Shown here piece by piece: positions 62,826-64,000 of a stretch of DNA of 64,000 nt (within the stretch, counting starts at the first letter, position 1; every line of letters starts with the position of its first letter). The stretch lies in the NCBI GenBank assembly GCA_031414695.1, contig JANNWG010000021.1, positions 1 through 64,000 of the forward strand. Reading direction: 5' to 3'. Position numbers and translations under genes: made by a program. The stretch is from UKL13-2 sp031414695 (GTDB lineage Bacteria; Pseudomonadota; Gammaproteobacteria; Burkholderiales; Usitatibacteraceae). The notes under the pieces were generated by a model that saw only the letters and a program-made list of their open reading frames with translations, did not search any database and was not told the origin of the DNA.

Positions 62826-64000
62826 ATAAAAAAATTGTTGCACTCCCCGTTGATGGCCGCCCTGTGGTGAGAGAACAAGTTCGCCAACTGATGCGCATTG
62901 CAGGCTGGCAACTAGTGATGCCGGATGTGGCAGCGCTTGGTAATTTTCGCGAGCCAGCAGATCGTGATCATCTCAGCGATTGGTTGCATGCACACGCTGC
63001 TGAAGCGGATGGTTTTGTGTTGTCGCTAGATATGCTGATCTACGGCGGCTTGGTGCCGTCACGGTTCATTGAGGATAGTGAAAGTGCCCTATTAACGAGG
63101 CTTTCCACGCTAATTTTTCTAAAACAGCGCTACCCGCTTAGGCCTGTTTATTGTTTTCTCGCAACTATGCGACTCTCACATAACAATATTAATGATGAAG
63201 AAAAAGTCTATTGGAATTTGTATGGTGAGCTGATTTGGCGCTGGTCTTTTTATCAAGATCGTTATGATGTGTTGGGTCACGCCGCAGATGCCGTCATTGC
63301 AAATGATGCCAAAGCGGCGATACCTGAAGACATTCGTAATGATTATTTAGCAACACGCAAACGTAATTTTTCAATCGCGCTGCATACCTTGTCATTAGTG
63401 AAAAGTGGTGTGATAGATAGGCTCATCCTGCCGCAAGATGATACGGCTGGCTATGGATTTAATATCGCTGAGCGGCGTCAGTTGCAGCAAGCGTTAACGA
63501 CGGATAGTCTTGAATCACGCGTACAAATTTATCCGGGTGCGGATGAAGTTATTCACACCTTAAGCGCGCATATGGTCGGTGCGCTAACCAATAAAACGGC
63601 AATAAAATTTTTCGTTGTTGCAACCGACGCTGAGCACATTGCCGCACTCAATGCGCGCTATGAAGATAGACCCATTTTGGAATCCATCTCCGCACAAATA
63701 GCGGCGGTTGGTGGTGTACGTGTGAGCGACGCGGCGGCGGCAGATGTGTTGCTCCTCGTACATAGCGCGGGTACGTCGCAGGGCGATTGGGCAATGCGCT
63801 TGCCGTTACCCTCAATATCAACAGTGACGGCAGAATGGCTAAAAAAGGCGCTTGGTGTTAGCAATAAAAAAATAGCTGTGCTTGATTTAGCCTACGCCAA
63901 TGGTGGTGACCCGATATTGATTGAAGCGCTCAGGCAAGTCATGCCGCTCAATATGTTAGCCGCATATGCAGGCTGGAATACCGCGAGTAATTCTGCAGGC
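62822..64000 (+). CDS. DUF4127 family protein (truncated by window end)
   Basis: The frame is open for 393 codons to the end of the window. It begins MNKKIVALPVDGRPVVREQV, and LDMLIYGGLVPSR, then FLATMRLSHNNIND and ILPQDDTAGYGFNIAERRQL match the DUF4127 family of about 500 aa. No enzymatic activity is established for this family. It is translationally coupled to the GH38 gene, so it probably acts in the same glycan pathway. Confidence 0.88.
   Translation, partial: MNKKIVALPVDGRPVVREQVRQLMRIAGWQLVMPDVAALGNFREPADRDHLSDWLHAHAAEADGFVLSLDMLIYGGLVPSRFIEDSESALLTRLSTLIFLKQRYPLRPVYCFLATMRLSHNNINDEEKVYWNLYGELIWRWSFYQDRYDVLGHAADAVIANDAKAAIPEDIRNDYLATRKRNFSIALHTLSLVKSGVIDRLILPQDDTAGYGFNIAERRQLQQALTTDSLESRVQIYPGADEVIHTLSAHMVGALTNKTAIKFFVVATDAEHIAALNARYEDRPILESISAQIAAVGGVRVSDAAAADVLLLVHSAGTSQGDWAMRLPLPSISTVTAEWLKKALGVSNKKIAVLDLAYANGGDPILIEALRQVMPLNMLAAYAGWNTASNSAG

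Overview
The window looks like a chromosomal segment of a betaproteobacterium, probably Burkholderiales-like. The evidence is the gene order miaB-phoL-ybeY-corC-lnt-glyQS-gmhB-plsC-ygjP, the pdxA-rsmA / surA-lptD block divergent from amgK-murU, the rpe-gph-trpE-trpGDC cluster, ubiquinone genes (two FAD monooxygenases and coq7), and a 'GFRHTF'-ending trimeric porin. By eye the base composition is moderate (near half GC), low for that order. The genus cannot be fixed from the sequence.

Layout. 1-5.3 kb: 3' part of a 5S rRNA with its terminator, a Kup potassium transporter, an S9D-type secreted peptidase and a CAU-anticodon tRNA. 5.4-18.3 kb: the conserved tRNA/rRNA-modification and envelope block (miaB to ygjP), interrupted by an unrelated 546-aa membrane-anchored protein between miaB and phoL, and by repeat clusters before ybeY and glyQ. 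18.3-24.2 kb: an accessory island. Short genes, all on the minus strand, are separated by attC-like hairpins (GCCTAAC...GTTRGGC/GTTATGC) with no integrase in the window, so it reads as a cluster of attC sites lacking an integrase (CALIN). It holds a secreted protein, a 263-aa unknown, a HAD phosphatase, a HEPN-like protein and a DUF433/DUF5615 toxin-antitoxin pair whose toxin is frameshifted. A plus-strand DUF4143 ATPase and a diverged second copy of the ygjP 3' end lie in the middle of the island. 24.6-41.4 kb: yqhA, rsmA-pdxA-surA-lptD, amgK-murU-pepP and two ubiquinone-type hydroxylases, dsbC, a MAPEG protein, mltA, a 41-aa membrane peptide, apaG, rpe and gph. 41.4-46.5 kb: a trp operon with a Trp-rich leader peptide and a threonine aldolase gene inserted between trpE and trpG. 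46.8-50.1 kb: porin, coq7 and a SpmA/SpmB-like membrane protein.

50.4-64 kb is an amino-sugar/glycan utilisation locus: a family 5 solute-binding protein divergent from a GntR/UTRA regulator, then nagA, a SIS-type GlcN-6-P deaminase, NanE (opposite strand), a sugar-binding protein, a ROK kinase, two MalF/MalG-type permeases, a GH38 alpha-mannosidase and a DUF4127 protein running off the end. The genes mostly overlap by a few bases and look translationally coupled. A plausible reading is uptake and breakdown of mannose- and N-acetylhexosamine-containing glycans or cell-wall sugars, linked to the amgK/murU recycling genes elsewhere in the window. No transporter ATPase is visible here.

Intergenic DNA carries several hairpin and inverted-repeat families recurring at distant points: TATTGG/ACGG-type hairpins, 'acagatgaacacagata' arms, 'atcggcgtgtatcggcg' arms, and GGGCA...TGCCC hairpins.
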